64,000 bases of DNA from Chitinophaga eiseniae (GTDB lineage: Bacteria > Bacteroidota > Bacteroidia > Chitinophagales > Chitinophagaceae). The stretch is from assembly GCF_012641265.1 (NCBI RefSeq), contig NZ_JABAHZ010000004.1, positions 62,001 to 126,000 of the forward strand, in the 5' to 3' direction. The notes beneath the pieces were generated by a model that was not told the DNA's origin, did not search any database, and saw only the letters and a list, made by a program, of their open reading frames with translations. The translations under genes and the position numbers were made by a program. This document shows positions 35,901 to 43,865 of this stretch, piece by piece (within the stretch, counting starts at the first letter, position 1; every line of letters starts with the position of its first letter).

Positions 35901-36285
35901 TAACCTGATCGGATCGATTGGAGGTGATTCAAGGAAGCCTACCAGCTTGTTTCTTGACAGATGGACACCTCAAAATCCATCCGCGCCCCTTCCAAGAGCC
36001 TGGTATAGATATACACAAAATGACCCTTTTATCAACCCGTCTTCGTTTTGGATAAAAGATGCGTCTTATGTACGCCTGAAAAATATAGCGCTGAGCTACA
36101 GTATCCCTAAAAGCTGGATAGCAAAAGTGCATTTAACCAACATGAGAATTTTTTACAGTGGCCAAAATGTTTTAACGCTCACCAAATTCTATAAAGGAAT
36201 AGATCCTGAAATAGGTTCCAGAGCAAACCCTAGCAGCTATCCGCAGGTAATGGTCAATACAATTGGTTTAAATGTTACATTCTAA
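32914..36285 (+). CDS. SusC/RagA-type TonB-linked transporter, locus B
   Basis: A 1123-residue outer-membrane importer. Signal sequence around 27-50 (ending EGFGQ), STN domain about 50-120 (KNAPLAKVFREISRQSGYQ), carboxypeptidase-like domain about 135-205, plug starting at VVGYGTQKKASLTGAVSV, and barrel ending NTIGLNVTF. It aligns along its length with the locus A SusC (for example TDWLGLFY, FPSFSAGW and RLGNQ/QLGNQ in register), so the two loci look like a duplication. The nucleotide sequence is visibly more AT-rich than in locus A. No enzyme gene accompanies this pair, so the substrate cannot be inferred directly. Confidence 0.94.
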   Translation: MKLRFHKQFLVSRWKANCFRQSTKILLVMKVTCFLVLSACLQVSAEGFGQNITLHVKNAPLAKVFREISRQSGYQVFANDRLLKGIGRVSADLQDVSLKAALDACFKDQPLSYVFVGKTVVIKQEENTAPAAPPVEVKGVIRDDKGNPLPGATIRVKGKEKAVVSDGQGAFTLAANPGDQLVISFIGYEDQVVTVTAQTDIRVAMKLASSKMNELIVVGYGTQKKASLTGAVSVASAKDFVDRPVTNVSNALQGKLSGVTVTTDNGQPGRDGGTINVRGIGTGLGGSPAVSGPMVVVDGIVASLGEVNPNDIESITVLKDASSAAIYGARASNGVILVTTKKGKKGSLSVAYDGYVGLQSITRKPDFLPSWQQASLYNEALVNEGGSPKWTDQDIQLFKDGSDRSGAHPNTDWLGLFYSQPGYQSSNNVSINGGDEKTRYMFSVGYFNQQGNVPETKYEKYNMRFNLNSQVSKKFGFNANVSYLYAPFNEPVSSYYPSFAQIIGLVNGIASTVPYKWQNGAYGYVSNGSPMAWLESGSFNKWQNYTFTGNIGLDYAPVTGLHLRPSFGYRLAMGQQQQFVSDIQYYKGGPEGTPLTPTKYQGPNNLTNTSDRTTYTLLQMLAEYEKALGQHHFKLLGGASKEYSIYNNASAYRQGFLNNAITQLNAAPADGQTAKGYANDWALQSVFGRFNYDWADKYLFEANIRYDGSSRFAPGKQWGAFPSFSAGWVISEESFFGNLKNSVNLLKLRGSWGRLGNQQISNYPAIATVSPGQVYSFNQSLVSGIAPTAGANTDIQWEKTETYGVGIDAALLQNRLNFSFDLFNKNTSNILMVLPIGAPYALSAPFQNAGAMTNKGFELNIGYSDNVGKVKYTLNGNVTYTKNSVTDLKGAGPFIGFGTFYDVNYPFYSLYGLQATGIYRTKEEVTGTAVINPVVSAGDIKYKDQNNDGKIDAKDRVYLGSYFPKYTFGLTATAAYKNFQLSLFFQGAAGVKSNASNLIGSIGGDSRKPTSLFLDRWTPQNPSAPLPRAWYRYTQNDPFINPSSFWIKDASYVRLKNIALSYSIPKSWIAKVHLTNMRIFYSGQNVLTLTKFYKGIDPEIGSRANPSSYPQVMVNTIGLNVTF

Positions 36286-36296
36286 ATTTTAGATCG

Positions 36297-37898
36297 ATGA
36301 AAAAAACAATAATATTTCTTTTCGCTGCTGCCGTTTTTTCAGGTTGTAAAAAAGACTTTTTAAATACTACCCCCTTAGATGCTTACAGTAATGCTACTTT
36401 ATGGAAGTCGCAAACTGATGCACTTGCCGCATTGAACGGTTGTTATAGCGGCTGGGAATACGGCGATAACGTGATATACGATGATTGTCTTACTGACAAT
36501 GCTTATGACCAGTTCCCATGGGAAGGATATGAAACATTCGCCTCAGGATTGGCCACAGCCAGCAATCCCGGGATCAATAAGTATGATTATGCTACCATTC
36601 AGAAATGTAACTGGTTCCTGGATAACATAGGTAACGTGCCTGCTGAGAAAATTGATGCCGCTATTAAAGAAAGAATGAAAGCGGAAGCAAGGTTTTTAAG
36701 AGCATACCGTTATTTTATACTCAGCCAGGATTATGGGGATGTCCCTTTTGTTGAACACAGCATAACACCTACTGAGGCAAATAGCATTAAACAAACGTCC
36801 AAGGCAACCATTACCGGTTATGTGCTTTCGGAATTGGCCGCCATTGCCCCATCACTGCCTGTAAGCTACAGCGGAAGCGATATCGGCAGGATTACCCGCG
36901 GTGCAGCCCTGGCACTGAAAGCAAGGATTGAACTGTTTAATGGAAAATATACTGACTGTATAGCCACAACGCGGCAGTTGATGCAGGCGCCTTTCTCTTA
37001 TAGTTTATATCCCAATTATGCTGAGATGTTCCGCCCGCAAAATGCAGGCAACCAGGAAGTAATCCTGGATGTGCAATACCTCTTAAATACCAACAGCGCA
37101 TGGGTGCTGATTGCACTGGCGCCAAATTCATTCGGCGGTTGGAGTTCTGTTGCACCAGCGCAGTCATTGGTAGATGCCTATGAAACGATTAATGGTAAAA
37201 CAATTCAGAATGATCCAACTTATGATCCCACACAACCATACAAGAACAGGGATCCGCGGCTTGATGCAAGTATCATCAGGCCGGGTAGTTTGTATATGAA
37301 TGCCTATTTTGATCCATTGAGTCAAAGTTCGTCGGATGCCCGTGGCGGTAACAATGCTTCCCCTACAGGGTATAATTTCAAAAAGTACATTCAGAACCTG
37401 GATGATTTTAAAGGAACAAGTTATGGTGCGGGTGATATCAGCAATACCGGGCAAACTTTTATTGCCATTCGTTATGCCGAAATATTGTTAACATATGCAG
37501 AAGCTAAAATTGAAGCAAATGAAATTGACCAGTCGGTGTACAATGCCATCAATGCCGTAAGAAGCAGGGTGGGAATGCCACCTGCAACTGTGGCTGTGTA
37601 TCCTGATCAAGTTTCGTTACGCGCACTGGTACGCCGTGAAAGAAGGGTAGAACTGGCAGGCGAAGGGTTGCGCTGGTACGACATACAGCGTTGGAAGATT
37701 GCTACAACTGTCATACCTGGTAATGTGTATGGCTGCCCCGATGGCACTGTGAATACTTCTAACGGGATACTCAGCTTAAAGCCAAATACAAACGTCAATA
37801 TAGGAAGCAGAACATTTACAGGTAAGAATTACCTATTCCCTATTCCGCAGAAGGAGATGGATGTTAATAAGAATTTAAAACAGAACGAAGGGTATTAA
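36297..37898 (+). CDS. SusD/RagB-family surface lipoprotein, locus B
   Basis: A 533-residue lipoprotein with lipobox FSGC at about residue 17, in the signal MKKTIIFLFAAAVFSGC. It shares LDAYSNATLW, ALNGCYSGWE, EARFLRAYRYF and AGEGLRWYDIQRW with the locus A SusD in the same order, marking it as its paralogue. It should cap the SusC encoded 11 bases upstream on the cell surface. A terminator follows, so locus B ends here with four genes. Confidence 0.94.
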   Translation: MKKTIIFLFAAAVFSGCKKDFLNTTPLDAYSNATLWKSQTDALAALNGCYSGWEYGDNVIYDDCLTDNAYDQFPWEGYETFASGLATASNPGINKYDYATIQKCNWFLDNIGNVPAEKIDAAIKERMKAEARFLRAYRYFILSQDYGDVPFVEHSITPTEANSIKQTSKATITGYVLSELAAIAPSLPVSYSGSDIGRITRGAALALKARIELFNGKYTDCIATTRQLMQAPFSYSLYPNYAEMFRPQNAGNQEVILDVQYLLNTNSAWVLIALAPNSFGGWSSVAPAQSLVDAYETINGKTIQNDPTYDPTQPYKNRDPRLDASIIRPGSLYMNAYFDPLSQSSSDARGGNNASPTGYNFKKYIQNLDDFKGTSYGAGDISNTGQTFIAIRYAEILLTYAEAKIEANEIDQSVYNAINAVRSRVGMPPATVAVYPDQVSLRALVRRERRVELAGEGLRWYDIQRWKIATTVIPGNVYGCPDGTVNTSNGILSLKPNTNVNIGSRTFTGKNYLFPIPQKEMDVNKNLKQNEGY

Positions 37899-37907
37899 TT
37901 ATCAAAA

Positions 37908-37940
37908 AGGGCTGAAGATATTTTGCTTCAGCCCTCTTTT
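37908..37940 (+). terminator. Rho-independent terminator, end of locus B
   Basis: A perfect 10-bp stem (37908-37917 with 37926-37935), an 8-base loop, then CTTTTA. It follows the susD stop by 10 bases. Confidence 0.8.
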
Positions 37941-38088
37941 ACTCAAGGCGCTAAAATATATTGGATTGAAACCCGCAACTTTTTGGCCGGGTTAATATTG
38001 TGGAGCTTGCATGTTCCCAGGAGTCTATATAGCATAGCGGATCGTCTGGCAGCTTCATGAGATCCTGCAAAGAAGTAATTTTTTATTA

Positions 38089-38122
38089 AAGGAGGTGGCA
38101 AAACTGCTTTTGCCACCTCCTT
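38089..38122. terminator. Perfect hairpin abutting the sigma gene ATG
   Basis: Exact 15-bp arms (38089-38103 with 38108-38122) with a 4-base loop end one base before the ATG at 38124. The stem contains GGAGG. It may be a second terminator of locus B or an attenuator of the locus C sigma gene; both roles would argue for the later TTG start at 38205. Confidence 0.6.
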
Positions 38123-38123
38123 C

Positions 38124-38801
38124 ATGTTAAGATTTAGGCAACTGAATGTACCCGGTGTTATTTTTTTTTATAGTTTGCAGTATCAAACACCAACCAACGA
38201 CACCTTGTTTTTCCATCAACCAGACAATGAGAGAGCGCTATTGAATGATATTGCCAACGGTGATGAACGGGCATTCAGCGTTCTTTTTGCTCATTATTAC
38301 CCGCTATTGTTTTCCCTGGTACAGCGTTTTTCATTGGAAGACAGCGACGTGCAGGAAGCGTTGCAGGAAACTTTTATACAGGTTTGGTTGAACAGGGACC
38401 GGCTGACAGATGTCAGAAACGTACAGGGATGGCTATTACGGATCGCTACCCGCCGGTGCCGTGAAGTGCTGCGGAAAATGCTGTTGCAGGAACGTACGGC
38501 CCTGCAAGCCGATTTAAGCAATGAAAAACAAGTGAAGGTGACCCCTGAGCATCAAATGCAGGGGGGCGAACTAAAACGATTATTGGCGGAGGCGTTGGAC
38601 CGGATGCCGGAACAGCGCCGGAGAATTTACCTGATGAGCCGGGAAATGGGGCTTAAACCCGCTGAAATTGCCGAACAACTCTCCCTTTCTGTAAGTACAG
38701 TTAAAAATACGCTCGTTATAGCCCTTAAACAAATACGGGAACACCTCGAGGAAGCAGGGTATGCATTACTGTACATTTATATTTTTTACAACATTTTATA
38801 A
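38124..38801 (+). CDS. ECF sigma factor, locus C
   Basis: Up to 225 residues; a sigma-70 family factor with region 2 (LLNDIANGDERAFSVLFAHYY; VQEALQETFIQVWLNRDRL) and region 4 (MPEQRRRIYLMSREMG; LKPAEIAEQLSLSVSTVKNTLV), plus a short hydrophobic tail (YALLYIYIFYNIL) like the locus A factor. The ATG at 38124 directly follows a hairpin and adds about 27 residues with no homology to the family; a TTG at 38205 would give a more typical N-terminus just ahead of the helix LLNDIANG. The start is therefore uncertain. fecR begins 78 bases downstream. Confidence 0.88.
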   Translation: MLRFRQLNVPGVIFFYSLQYQTPTNDTLFFHQPDNERALLNDIANGDERAFSVLFAHYYPLLFSLVQRFSLEDSDVQEALQETFIQVWLNRDRLTDVRNVQGWLLRIATRRCREVLRKMLLQERTALQADLSNEKQVKVTPEHQMQGGELKRLLAEALDRMPEQRRRIYLMSREMGLKPAEIAEQLSLSVSTVKNTLVIALKQIREHLEEAGYALLYIYIFYNIL

Positions 38802-38879
38802 AAAATTGACGTTGGAATAGTACGTTTTACCGCGGCGTTGCACTTCATATAGCTAACAGGCAGAAAAGACAGCAGCGCT

Positions 38880-40127
38880 ATGGATTTTGAACGGTTTCAA
38901 TATTTATTGGGGCAGTATAAAAAGCGGCAGCTCTCTGGAGCTGAGCGGGAAGAATTACTGGCGCTAACAGATAATGCCAGTGAAGAACAATGGAAAGTAC
39001 TTGTAACCCGGTTGTTACAGACAACTCAGTGGCAACCAGCCTCTTTGGATAAGGAGTTCCTGGATAAAGAATTATTGTCGGTATTATCTGCCGATAAAAT
39101 ACAGGTGGGTGAAAAGCCGGATCGTATACCCCTTGGCGCCAGCCCATCCCTTTCTATTGGATGGCGATGGATAGCTGCGGCCAGTATATTCCTTTTATTT
39201 ACCGTCAGCGCCTTCTTTTGGCTGCAGCAACGCAGACAGGCTATGTTGGCTGTTTCCCCGACATTGTCCGCAAATATGCCTCCCGGACATAAGGGGGCTA
39301 TCCTCACATTGGCAGATGGCAGCCAACTGGTATTGGACAGCCTGAATAATGGTATGATAGCCACTCAGAAAGGGACGCACGTAATATTAAATAATGGTCA
39401 GCTTTTATATAAGACGCAGCAAACCAGCGAAGTAAGCTATAATACTGTAACTACCCCTAACGGACGCCAATACACGGTAATACTATCAGATGGATCAAGG
39501 GTATGGCTAAATGCTGGTAGCTCATTAAAATATCCCACCACTTTCAGTGACAATGAAAGAATAGTAGAACTATCAGGGGAAGCCTACTTTGAGGTAACAA
39601 AGGTAATGAGCAAACACACCGCCGGAAAAATTCCTTTTATCGTAAAAACGGCCTCCCAGCAGGTGCTGGTTCTTGGTACAAGCTTCAATATCAATGCTTA
39701 CAGCAACGAAGCTGTAGTTAAAACCACGTTGCTGGAAGGAATGGTACGCGTGGCAGCAGCGGGATCTTCACCGGCAGCCGTTACCCTGAAACCCGGTCAG
39801 CAGGCTGTGGTCATAGCCCCCGCGATGAAAATTGACCCGGCAGTAATAAAGGTAATCGACCATCCTGATATTGATCAGGTAATAGCCTGGAAGAATGGCG
39901 CTTTCAATTTTGAAGACCTGCCCCTGCCAGAAGCTATGCGTCAGCTGGAACGCTGGTACGATATCAGGGTCATCTACGAGAACGGTGTTCCGGATATCCG
40001 GTTTTTCGGAGGAGTGGATCGCAATATGAATTTAGGAGACCTGCTGGAAATGCTGGCCAAAGCAGGTCTTAAATATAGAATGGAAGGAGGCAGAAAACTG
40101 GTGGTCATCAATAATACAAAGAATTAA
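38880..40127 (+). CDS. FecR-family anti-sigma factor, locus C
   Basis: A 415-residue inner-membrane anti-sigma factor. The cytoplasmic part is 1-96 (FERFQYLLGQYKKRQLSGAE), the membrane helix about 97-115 (RWIAAASIFLLFTVSAFFW), then the periplasmic FecR domain (PNGRQYTVILSDGSRVWLNAG; LVLGTSFNINAYSNEA) and C-terminal DUF4974 (AMRQLERWYDIRVIYE). The N-terminus aligns with that of the locus A FecR, supporting the TTG start chosen there. It likely partners the STN-bearing SusC encoded downstream and the sigma factor encoded upstream. Confidence 0.92.
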   Translation: MDFERFQYLLGQYKKRQLSGAEREELLALTDNASEEQWKVLVTRLLQTTQWQPASLDKEFLDKELLSVLSADKIQVGEKPDRIPLGASPSLSIGWRWIAAASIFLLFTVSAFFWLQQRRQAMLAVSPTLSANMPPGHKGAILTLADGSQLVLDSLNNGMIATQKGTHVILNNGQLLYKTQQTSEVSYNTVTTPNGRQYTVILSDGSRVWLNAGSSLKYPTTFSDNERIVELSGEAYFEVTKVMSKHTAGKIPFIVKTASQQVLVLGTSFNINAYSNEAVVKTTLLEGMVRVAAAGSSPAAVTLKPGQQAVVIAPAMKIDPAVIKVIDHPDIDQVIAWKNGAFNFEDLPLPEAMRQLERWYDIRVIYENGVPDIRFFGGVDRNMNLGDLLEMLAKAGLKYRMEGGRKLVVINNTKN

Positions 40128-40139
40128 TACAGATTAAGA

Positions 40140-40168
40140 AACCGCCACGGTTAGGGCCCGTGACGGTT
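40140..40168 (+). other. Hairpin between fecR and susC, locus C
   Basis: Eleven-base arms 40140-40150 and 40158-40168 pair with one mismatch around a 7-base loop, 13 bases after the fecR stop. It has the same relative position as the hairpins of loci A and B. Confidence 0.5.
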
Positions 40169-40238
40169 AAACGACTTTAGTTAATATTAAACGATTTGAG
40201 TAACCACATTTACTAAAAACCAAAATCAATTGCAAAGT

Positions 40239-43200
40239 ATGCAAAAAACTGCGAAATGGAGCAGGTGGACTTCTATTGCCTTATATGACAGGCTATACTG
40301 CTGCTGCACTCTCCTGAAAACTATGCTCACGATGACACGAAGTCGAAAGACGGGACTACATCGTTTCACCGGGAAAACACTTTGGATGGCGATGAAATTA
40401 ACTGTTTTTTTATTGACTGCAGCTTTTCTCAGCGTGCAGGCTGTGGGCAGCCGGGCTCAGACTATTACGCTTTCCGGGAAGGATATCTCTTTAAAACATG
40501 TCTTTGCCACTATCAAAAAGCAAACCGGGTACCTTGTTTTTGGTAATACCGATCTTTTAAAATCCGGCAAGGCGGTCTCCCTTTCGGCACAGGATGTTCC
40601 GCTGCAGGAGTTTTTAGGCATGATATCCAAAGATCAGCCATTTTCCTGTGAGATAAAGAGTAAAACGATCATGCTGATTCAAAACTCCTCGCCCCATCCT
40701 TCCGGAAATGTAATGGCAGACAACAGAACAGATACTGGCACTATTTCCGGTTTTGTCAGGAATGACAAGGGGGAACCGTTGATAGGTACTACTATCGCGA
40801 TAAAAAATTCTAAGCAGGCAGCGGTGACTAATGAAAGAGGAGCGTTTAGACTCGGTGGTGTGAGAGAAGGATCTGTGCTGATCATCACTAATATTGGGTT
40901 TAAATCACAATCGGTTACCGTACAGGATATCAGGAAAATAATGGAAATAGTCCTGGAAAAAAATATCTCCAGCCTGTCGGAAGTCGTAGTGAATACAGGT
41001 ATCGTCAACAGGAATGCCAATAGTTTTACCGGTGCCGCCACTACAATTACCAGGGAAGATCTTGCCAGGGTAAGTAACAAGAATGTTATTCAAAGCCTTA
41101 AAGTACTGGAACCTTCCTTAATGATATTTAGTAATCTTACTGCTGGTTCCGACCCCAATAAGCTACCCGATATGATGCTCAGGGGAAATTCTTCCTTTCC
41201 CCAGGGAGCTGCCACCACGAATTTAAAAGGAGACTACGGTAACAACCCCAATCAGCCACTGTTTATCCTGGATGGTTTTGAGGTCAGTTTAACTAAGGTC
41301 GTGGACCTGGATATGAACAGGATAGAGACGATCACTATTTTAAAAGATGCCTCCGCAAAAGCTATTTATGGCGCAAAGGCGGCCAATGGCGTAGTGGTAA
41401 TTGAAACGAAGAAAAATACGGGCAATAAGGCGATCATCACCTATAATGGAAGCGTGGACATCGAAACGCCTGATTTATCGAGCTATAATCTGGCTAATTC
41501 GGCTGAAAAACTGGAAGCAGAAAGAATATACGGCATGTATTCCCAGATTTCAGATTATCCGCCTAACTATCAAACTCAGCTACAGCTCGATCAGCAGTAC
41601 AACCAACGCCTGCAGGCAGTGCTTTCCGGCGTTAATACCGACTGGATGTCCAAACCACTCCGCAATGGACTGGGACAAAAACATGGAATCTCTGTTGAAT
41701 TGGGTGAGCGGGATCTGAAACTGTTTGCCGATTTTTCTTACAACAATATTGCCGGCGTCATGAAGGGATCCGCCAGGAATGTGTTTGCAACTTCTGCTAC
41801 GTTATCGTACCGGTATAAAAATTTCCTGTTCAGGAACATCCTCAGCTTTACGGATGGTAAAAGTAATGATTCTCCCTATGGCACATTTGGTGAGTACGCT
41901 AAAATGAATCCTTACTGGACGCCCTATGATGAATTTGGTAACCTGAAACAAAATGCTGAAACCGGGATTGTTCCTTACGTGGGCAGCACTTCTATTTCAA
42001 ATTTTTATGCGCCGAATCCGCTATATAATTCTACACTCAATACCAAACTGACAAATAACTATACAGAGTTTATCGATAATTTTTATACAGAAGTGAACCT
42101 GATGACTGGCCTGAAAATGCTATTGAGAGGAAGTTTTACCAGCACAAAAAACCAGGCGGATCAGTTTTATCCCGCCAACCATTTAAAATTCCAGAATTAT
42201 ACCGGAGATGATTTTTTCAGAAAAGGTTCCTACCAGAGAAATGAAGGCGCGCAGGTGAGATACACCGGGGATTTCAACGTGAACTATAACAAGCCACTGG
42301 GTGATAAACATTTGTTATTTCTGAACGTTGGTGCTAATGTAAGCGAACGTAGCTTTGAGGAAGTGGCTTACAGTGCCGAGGGCTTTCCAAACGACCGGAT
42401 GAACGATATTTTGTTTGCCAAACAATATAGCAAATATGCGAACCGGCCCACCGGAAGTGAAGGTACTACAAGAGACCTCGGATTTTTGTCCATAGCCAGC
42501 TACTCGTTCGATAATCGTTTCTTTGCTGATGCTTCTTTCAGAACCAGCGCTTCGTCTCAGTTTGGTGAAAACCACCGCTGGGGATCATTCTGGAGTACTG
42601 GGCTGGGGTGGAATATCCAGAATGAAAAATGGATAGAGAACCTGAATATATTTGACCGGTTGAAACTCCGTGCATCCGTTGGTTCAACAGGGTCGCAGAA
42701 TTTTAGTTCCTATCAATCGCTCGCCACCTATACCTACTTCCAGGATAAGATATACCAGGGCTACCTGGGGGCATATTTAAAAGGATTGGCCAATCCGGAC
42801 CTCAGATGGCAACAGAAAATGGATTACAACGTGGGTATTGATTTCAACATCCGGAAGAGATTCACCGGACGGTTGGACTATTACCAGAGCATTACGCAAA
42901 ACACCCTGGTAGATTTTACACTGCCGCCATCCACCGGGTTTTTCAGTGTAAAGGAGAACCTCGGAAAGATCCGGAATATTGGACTGGAAGCGATGCTGTC
43001 ATACACTATTTATTCAGATACCAGAAACAGGTCCTATTTTTCCGTAACTGCATCGGCCATACATAACAAAAATACCATCGTATCTATTTCCAACGCGCTG
43101 GATGCCTACAACCAGCAGCAGAATAAGATGGCGGAAGACCGTTTTAATAACACGCCTGTTGTCAAATACTATAATGGCGTGTCCATGGATGCCATTTGGG

Positions 43201-43808
43201 CCGTGAGGTCACTCGGTATTGATCCTGCTAATGGTCAGGAAATATATCTGACAAAGAATGGTGTCAAAACCTATACCTATTCAGGGACGGATCAGGTAGT
43301 GGTGGGAGATAAAATGCCGAAAGTGTCCGGAACATTCGGGTTGAACGGTGAATATCGCGGATTTGGCATGAATGCCTATTTCACATTTTTATGCGGAGGT
43401 CAGCTATACAACCAGACTTTGGTAGATCGTGTAGAAAATGTGGACATGAGCTATAACGTCGATAAACGGGTGTTAAACAGTACCTGGCACCAACCCGGCG
43501 ATGTAAAGCCGTTTAAAGCGCTGGGCTCTGTGGAAATTCAAAACCCTGATGGCTCCTGGACAAGAAAGTTTATCCGCACCCAACCTAGCGACCGCTTTGT
43601 AATGGACAGGAATGAACTGTCGCTGGCATCGCTGAGCTTTACCTACGACTTCTACAGATGGGCCTTTGTGAAGCAAATGGGTTTACAGCGGTTGCGTTGT
43701 GCATTTTATACCAACGATCTGTTTACCCTCTCGTCTATACCTGTTGAACGTGGAACAGATTATCCATTTTCCAGGAAGTTTTCTTTTTCACTATCGGCCA
43801 CTTTTTAG
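40239..43808 (+). CDS. SusC/RagA-type TonB-linked transporter, locus C
   Basis: A 1189-residue importer from the ATG at 40239; the frame can be extended to a TTG three codons earlier. An unusually long n-region (about 50 residues) precedes the hydrophobic signal MKLTVFLLTAAFLSVQAVG. STN (about 70-140) and carboxypeptidase-like (about 165-240) domains follow, then a plug starting VVVNTGIVNRNANSFTGAA rather than the VVGYGxQKK form of loci A and B, and a barrel ending SFSLSATF. It is a separate SusC lineage, matching the different downstream genes of this locus. Peptide or non-glycan import is possible. Confidence 0.92.
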   Translation: MQKTAKWSRWTSIALYDRLYCCCTLLKTMLTMTRSRKTGLHRFTGKTLWMAMKLTVFLLTAAFLSVQAVGSRAQTITLSGKDISLKHVFATIKKQTGYLVFGNTDLLKSGKAVSLSAQDVPLQEFLGMISKDQPFSCEIKSKTIMLIQNSSPHPSGNVMADNRTDTGTISGFVRNDKGEPLIGTTIAIKNSKQAAVTNERGAFRLGGVREGSVLIITNIGFKSQSVTVQDIRKIMEIVLEKNISSLSEVVVNTGIVNRNANSFTGAATTITREDLARVSNKNVIQSLKVLEPSLMIFSNLTAGSDPNKLPDMMLRGNSSFPQGAATTNLKGDYGNNPNQPLFILDGFEVSLTKVVDLDMNRIETITILKDASAKAIYGAKAANGVVVIETKKNTGNKAIITYNGSVDIETPDLSSYNLANSAEKLEAERIYGMYSQISDYPPNYQTQLQLDQQYNQRLQAVLSGVNTDWMSKPLRNGLGQKHGISVELGERDLKLFADFSYNNIAGVMKGSARNVFATSATLSYRYKNFLFRNILSFTDGKSNDSPYGTFGEYAKMNPYWTPYDEFGNLKQNAETGIVPYVGSTSISNFYAPNPLYNSTLNTKLTNNYTEFIDNFYTEVNLMTGLKMLLRGSFTSTKNQADQFYPANHLKFQNYTGDDFFRKGSYQRNEGAQVRYTGDFNVNYNKPLGDKHLLFLNVGANVSERSFEEVAYSAEGFPNDRMNDILFAKQYSKYANRPTGSEGTTRDLGFLSIASYSFDNRFFADASFRTSASSQFGENHRWGSFWSTGLGWNIQNEKWIENLNIFDRLKLRASVGSTGSQNFSSYQSLATYTYFQDKIYQGYLGAYLKGLANPDLRWQQKMDYNVGIDFNIRKRFTGRLDYYQSITQNTLVDFTLPPSTGFFSVKENLGKIRNIGLEAMLSYTIYSDTRNRSYFSVTASAIHNKNTIVSISNALDAYNQQQNKMAEDRFNNTPVVKYYNGVSMDAIWAVRSLGIDPANGQEIYLTKNGVKTYTYSGTDQVVVGDKMPKVSGTFGLNGEYRGFGMNAYFTFLCGGQLYNQTLVDRVENVDMSYNVDKRVLNSTWHQPGDVKPFKALGSVEIQNPDGSWTRKFIRTQPSDRFVMDRNELSLASLSFTYDFYRWAFVKQMGLQRLRCAFYTNDLFTLSSIPVERGTDYPFSRKFSFSLSATF

Positions 43809-43865
43809 TGTCTCGGATCCTGTTGTTTAAGATGCTTTTATTGTATGAAGTTTAAACCAACTGTT

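Noticed and set aside
37943..38125. A 60-residue minus-strand open frame between loci B and C
   Set aside because: It runs through two hairpins and has no homology signal; it is more likely intergenic sequence.
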